NCBI GenBank assembly: GCA_024695725.1
Contig: JAILHQ010000076.1
Location: 1-26,941 of the forward strand
Reading direction: 5' to 3'
Origin: Cyanobacteria bacterium RUI128
GTDB lineage: Bacteria > Cyanobacteriota > Vampirovibrionia > Gastranaerophilales > Gastranaerophilaceae
DNA length: 26,941 bases
The notes below the pieces were generated by a model that worked only from the letters and a program-made list of their open reading frames with translations, had not been told where the DNA came from and ran no database searches. Both the position numbers and the translations under genes were made by a program. Within the stretch, counting starts at the first letter, position 1. Each line of letters begins with the position of its first letter. Shown here one piece after another: positions 23,923 through 26,941 of the stretch.

Positions 23923-26562
23923 TTATGAACGATCAAAGGCTGACAGATCTGCAGGATCAGGAATCTGCTTCTTGATGAATTCCAGTACAACATTTTCATC
24001 AGCGATTGCACCATCTGATGTTACAGTCGGAGAATCTGAGTCAGAACCCATCTTGACTTTTACACTGTGATGTTCAAAGTCATAAGTCACCTCAGTACCT
24101 GCTGTCTTGACAACTGCTTTGGCAAAATCATTATTTTTGATGTATACCGTAGCAATTGAGCCATCCTTCATAGCAACTTTTACTTTTTGATAATCGCCGC
24201 TTGGATCTACAAGTTTTGGAAAATTATCCTTAACAGCAGATGCATTTTCAAAGTTTTGGAGAACTTCGTTAGCTGTTTTGATTGTATCAATAACTTCAGC
24301 CTTAGTTACGCCTGCTTCAGTTGCTTCTTCGTCAAGAATTGCATCTTCATCAACTTCTATGAATGGTGACAATCCGTTAGCTTCTCTGAATTTAGGGTTA
24401 GATTTAACGAATTTTTCCAGAACGGCAAAGTCTTTGACTACACCAGGAATATCTTCACTTGAGTGAACATCAGAAGAAGTAGAATTCTTATCTGGAACAT
24501 TTTCTATAGTAACAGTATTGTCATTCTTGAAGCTAGCTAATACATTGTCGTCTGCATCTTTACAAATGATCTGTGTAATATTTCCGTCATCATCAGCTTT
24601 GACCTCTACCTTGGTACCATCAGTCAAAGTAAATGTGGTTGTTTTAGTACTATCCTCATACACAGGATCACCGTCAAGAAGAGCCGGATTCGCAATATGC
24701 TTCAGCACATCAACAGCATCTCTGAATCTTTCCTTGTTAGCATCAACTGTTGTATCTTCGTGAACTTTATGTTGAGTAATCTTATCTTCTCGGAAAGCAT
24801 CATCTATAGCAGTTGGAGCACCTGTAGCTTCTTTTGCTGCCATACCTTTTCTGACTAGAGCTATCAGTTGATCAGATTCATCCATTACGGCACCTAAATC
24901 AATCACATCATCACCACCAGGCTTTTTAAGGGATATCTTGCCTTCTGCCACGTCATATGTAACATCAACGTCACCCGTTCTTGATACAACATTGACCTTG
25001 AGTATTTCATCAGAACCACCCTCAATAGTTACAACAATTTTTGAGCCATCCTGCATAGTGATTGTGACTTCTGACTGATTATCCTCATCGGTCGGAACAG
25101 GTTCACTTACCTCTTTTACCTCATAAGCGCGTTCCAATTTGGCAAGCGTTTCCTGTGCTTTGTCAAGTTCTGCCTTGATAGCCGTACGATTTTCAGCAGT
25201 CAGTTCTGTATTAGCTTCAAGCACTGCATCAAGCGAATCCTGATTGATTATTTTATCAACGTCAGGAAGTTCCATTACTTTTCTGTACTCAGGATTTTCA
25301 AGGAGAAGTTTTTCGATTGAATCAAAGTTCATACCAAGATTGATTTCTTGACTAGATTCTCCATCGTGGGAAATAATGACTTTACCATCATTCTCGATAA
25401 TAACAACATCAGACCCATCCTCATTGTACACCATGACAGATTCAATCTTCTCTTCCTCATCGTCAAGCTGTACAACAACTTTAGTTTCATCCTCAAAAGT
25501 AATAGTCACTGTGTGAGCGGAGTCATCTTTTACGACAGCGCCGTCTTCAATATTACCGTCATCATCCTTAGGCAGATTAGCAACATCTCCCAATTTCTTG
25601 AGGATATCAATAGCATTTGTAAATGTCTGTTTTGCATCTGCTGCACTAAGATCTTCGTTATCAATAGTACCATCATTTATCAAACCAAGGTTATATGCAT
25701 CATCAATTGCAGGCGGGGTATAAATTTCTTCCGGCGGATCAGCAGGGTTTGCAGGATTTGCAGGATCTGCAGGATTACCGCCCGGCGCAGTAGGACTGCT
25801 GTAATAGCCTGAAGAACCATATTCTTTCGTTGCATCAAATTCAGTTTCCGTACCGCCCCTAACTTCATAAGTTCTTCCGTTTTCATCTATCTTATATTGG
25901 AAGCTCTTTAACGGGCCGCGACCGTCTTTCCAGTCATTATATTTTTTAATAACCTGTTCTTCATTCTTTTGGTTCTTAACCTGAACATTAGTTCTGTCAC
26001 CTTCAGTCATAGTCGGAATGATAAGTGTTTTCCCAGCGACGAGCCACTTGAAGTGTCCCCCGGTATCAAACTGAATTGCACCATTATTTCTGTTTGCATT
26101 CAAAATTGCTTCCTGACAAGCCTGTCTGTTTGTACTGTCATTTGCCAAGCCCCTGGATTTCAGCACTCTTGTAACCAAATCAGAAAAAGATTCACCCAAC
26201 TGTACAACATAGCCGTTACCTACTTCAGCTTCATCTGCCACCACTTCGGCATTCTTAGCAGCCATTGCTTTCAGATATGTAATATATTCTGTCTGAGTAA
26301 TATCCTGTTTTTCATCAGCAGATAAACTATTATACGACTGAATCATTTCCGCTTCAGTAATAGTTCCGTCGTGGTTTTTGTCAATATCAGAAAGCACAAC
26401 CAATTCATCAGCCGTCAGAATATTCTCATCTGCTTCTGTATTAACCTTGTTGAAAATCGCATCTAACTTAGCTTTTTTGTCAGCGGATAACCCTGAAACG
26501 GAAATATCCGATAAATTAATCTTTTTTGCGACTTTGCCATTAAAATTTACGTCACCTGTCAT
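23923..26562 (-). CDS. Acidic EF-hand and LysM-like protein with a 300-residue duplication
   Basis: An 879-residue, strongly acidic protein. Residues 1-105 are an EF-hand pair: a canonical calcium loop at 61-72 (DKNHDGTITEAE) and a degenerate one near 41-52. Residues 118-183 look like a LysM-type module (YVVQLGESFSDLV at the start, LVAGKTLIIP at the end), which in other proteins binds peptidoglycan or chitin. A Pro/Ala/Asp/Asn linker (264-279) follows. Then come two tandem units, 285-584 and 585-879, each starting with AIDDA and made of helix, beta, helix, beta blocks with T-x-x-D-G-(S/T)-K-(I/V)-type strands. There is no classical signal peptide; NFNG at 6-9 recalls the F-x-G motif of other proteins here. 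The ATG has AAGGAG at good spacing. Probably an envelope or exported protein; function unknown. Confidence 0.75.
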   Translation of the reverse strand: MTGDVNFNGKVAKKINLSDISVSGLSADKKAKLDAIFNKVNTEADENILTADELVVLSDIDKNHDGTITEAEMIQSYNSLSADEKQDITQTEYITYLKAMAAKNAEVVADEAEVGNGYVVQLGESFSDLVTRVLKSRGLANDSTNRQACQEAILNANRNNGAIQFDTGGHFKWLVAGKTLIIPTMTEGDRTNVQVKNQKNEEQVIKKYNDWKDGRGPLKSFQYKIDENGRTYEVRGGTETEFDATKEYGSSGYYSSPTAPGGNPADPANPANPADPPEEIYTPPAIDDAYNLGLINDGTIDNEDLSAADAKQTFTNAIDILKKLGDVANLPKDDDGNIEDGAVVKDDSAHTVTITFEDETKVVVQLDDEEEKIESVMVYNEDGSDVVIIENDGKVIISHDGESSQEINLGMNFDSIEKLLLENPEYRKVMELPDVDKIINQDSLDAVLEANTELTAENRTAIKAELDKAQETLAKLERAYEVKEVSEPVPTDEDNQSEVTITMQDGSKIVVTIEGGSDEILKVNVVSRTGDVDVTYDVAEGKISLKKPGGDDVIDLGAVMDESDQLIALVRKGMAAKEATGAPTAIDDAFREDKITQHKVHEDTTVDANKERFRDAVDVLKHIANPALLDGDPVYEDSTKTTTFTLTDGTKVEVKADDDGNITQIICKDADDNVLASFKNDNTVTIENVPDKNSTSSDVHSSEDIPGVVKDFAVLEKFVKSNPKFREANGLSPFIEVDEDAILDEEATEAGVTKAEVIDTIKTANEVLQNFENASAVKDNFPKLVDPSGDYQKVKVAMKDGSIATVYIKNNDFAKAVVKTAGTEVTYDFEHHSVKVKMGSDSDSPTVTSDGAIADENVVLEFIKKQIPDPADLSAFDRS

Positions 26563-26800
26563 GTTGAACTCCTTATTCCATTATTTGTAACACTACTACG
26601 CATGAATTTACGGTATATTTTGCAGAAACTTTAATATATACAAAATGAATTTAACATTTTTTTACAAAAATATCAAGCAAAAAATATTAAAAGTGCCCTC
26701 TTTGCAAGAGAGCACTTTCTATATTTACATTTAATTATATTTACCCCTATTTACAAATAGCCTGGCAGTATAAATATAATATACATTTACCCCTTTACCA
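26563..26800. other. Intergenic region with terminator and TTTACC cluster
   Basis: The leader of the 879-residue gene lies here (AAGGAG before the ATG), with the hairpin at 26691-26725 and, between 26740 and 26808, a cluster of TTTACC/TTTACCCC copies plus the palindrome CTATTTACAAATAG (26747-26760). No gene is present. Confidence 0.5.
26691..26725 (-). terminator. Terminator of the barrel-protein gene at the right edge
   Basis: AAAGTGC-x-CTCT pairs with AGAG-x-GCACTTT (one mismatch) around a short loop at about 26691-26719. On the minus strand T-rich sequence follows. It is about 80 nt downstream of the stop codon at 26801-26803. Confidence 0.7.
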
Positions 26801-26941
26801 CTATTTACCGATAGCCCAGCGGAAGCCGACAGAGAGCATTACACCGTTACGTCCGCCGTTTCTCATCATAGCCTGACCATAACCTGTGAAGCGTTCACCC
26901 CAGCGTTTCTGTACACCGATACCATATTCTACATAAGGTTT
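26801..26941 (-). CDS. C-terminus of an autotransporter-type outer-membrane barrel protein (partial)
   Basis: Only the last 46 codons are inside the window; the gene continues to the right. The minus-strand frame reads KPYVEYGIGVQKRWGERFTG and onward, and ends GVMLSVGFRWAIGK before TAG. Alternating hydrophobic/polar residues (Y-V-E-Y-G-I-G-V, G-V-M-L-S-V-G-F-R-W) and Gly/aromatic girdle residues are those of the last two strands of a beta-barrel. The R-x-G-G-R-x-G turn and the GFRW ending resemble autotransporter (type V) barrels, although the last residue is Lys rather than the usual Phe/Trp. The family could also be another outer-membrane porin-like barrel. It is evidence for a diderm envelope. 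Confidence 0.7.
   Translation of the reverse strand, partial: KPYVEYGIGVQKRWGERFTGYGQAMMRNGGRNGVMLSVGFRWAIGK

Noticed and set aside
25741..25775. Tandem GCAGGATTT-type DNA microrepeat
   Set aside because: It only encodes the Pro-Ala-Asp/Asn linker of the 879-residue protein and is too short and imperfect to be an independent repeat element.
1..26941. CRISPR array, tRNA, rRNA or insertion sequence
   Set aside because: No regularly spaced direct repeats, no cloverleaf-forming sequence and no transposase motif were seen by eye; a covariance scan would be more sensitive.

Overview
The window looks like chromosomal DNA of an AT-rich, diderm, non-photosynthetic bacterium. I suspect a gut Gastranaerophilales (Melainabacteria/Vampirovibrionia) or a close relative. 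The diderm call rests on a GT9 heptosyltransferase-like enzyme at 1094-2098 and the C-terminus of an outer-membrane beta-barrel at 26801-26941. The lineage call is inference: FtsZ has a non-conserved N-terminal extension and ends in an IPAFL-type tail, many short lineage-type hypothetical genes are interspersed among housekeeping genes, and several unknown proteins carry an N-terminal F-x-G motif that I associate with this group. No rRNA, tRNA, CRISPR array, transposase or prophage module was seen.

Layout. Positions 1-1093: a plus-strand terminator for a gene left of the window, two minus-strand terminators, and a small Cys-rich hypothetical. 1094-4284: GT9 glycosyltransferase (apparently leaderless), a secreted HExxH protein converging on it with a 34-nt overlap, a ZIP metal transporter, and an unknown small protein with a terminator. 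4289-6847 (minus): GlcD-type FAD oxidase, then CutA1 with its own promoter, then an HExxH protein overlapping the cutA end. 6975-10354 (minus): era, then a 782-residue coiled-coil protein. 10355-10790: no protein gene, but a good candidate small RNA. 10791-14002 (plus): an unknown 185-residue protein, an AI-2E family permease whose ribosome-binding site lies in a 17-bp perfect inverted repeat, and a radical SAM protein coupled to it by TAATG. 13999-16057: a low-complexity acidic protein, a DUF486 membrane protein, and an 81-residue protein behind a highly structured leader. 16075-20185: ftsZ (minus), an unknown protein (plus), a MITE-like palindromic element and a secreted calpain/papain-like cysteine protease candidate (minus). 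20280-23659 (minus): the classical tig-clpP-clpX operon, with an unusual Lys/Ala-rich tail on trigger factor. 23923-26562 (minus): an 879-residue EF-hand plus LysM-like protein with an internal duplication of about 300 residues. 26801-26941: the barrel end.

Functionally, tig-clpP-clpX covers folding of nascent chains and ATP-dependent proteolysis, ftsZ division, and era ribosome assembly; each has recognisable control sites (promoters at tig and ftsZ, strong terminators). The accessory proteins look aimed at the envelope or exterior: a signal-peptide HExxH protein, a cysteine protease, a LysM/EF-hand protein and an autotransporter-like barrel. The most interesting signals are regulatory RNA structures (11381-11436, 10405-10516, 15557-15662), the protease, and the recurrent N-terminal F-x-G motif. 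All functional statements rest on reading motifs by eye; no database search was possible.
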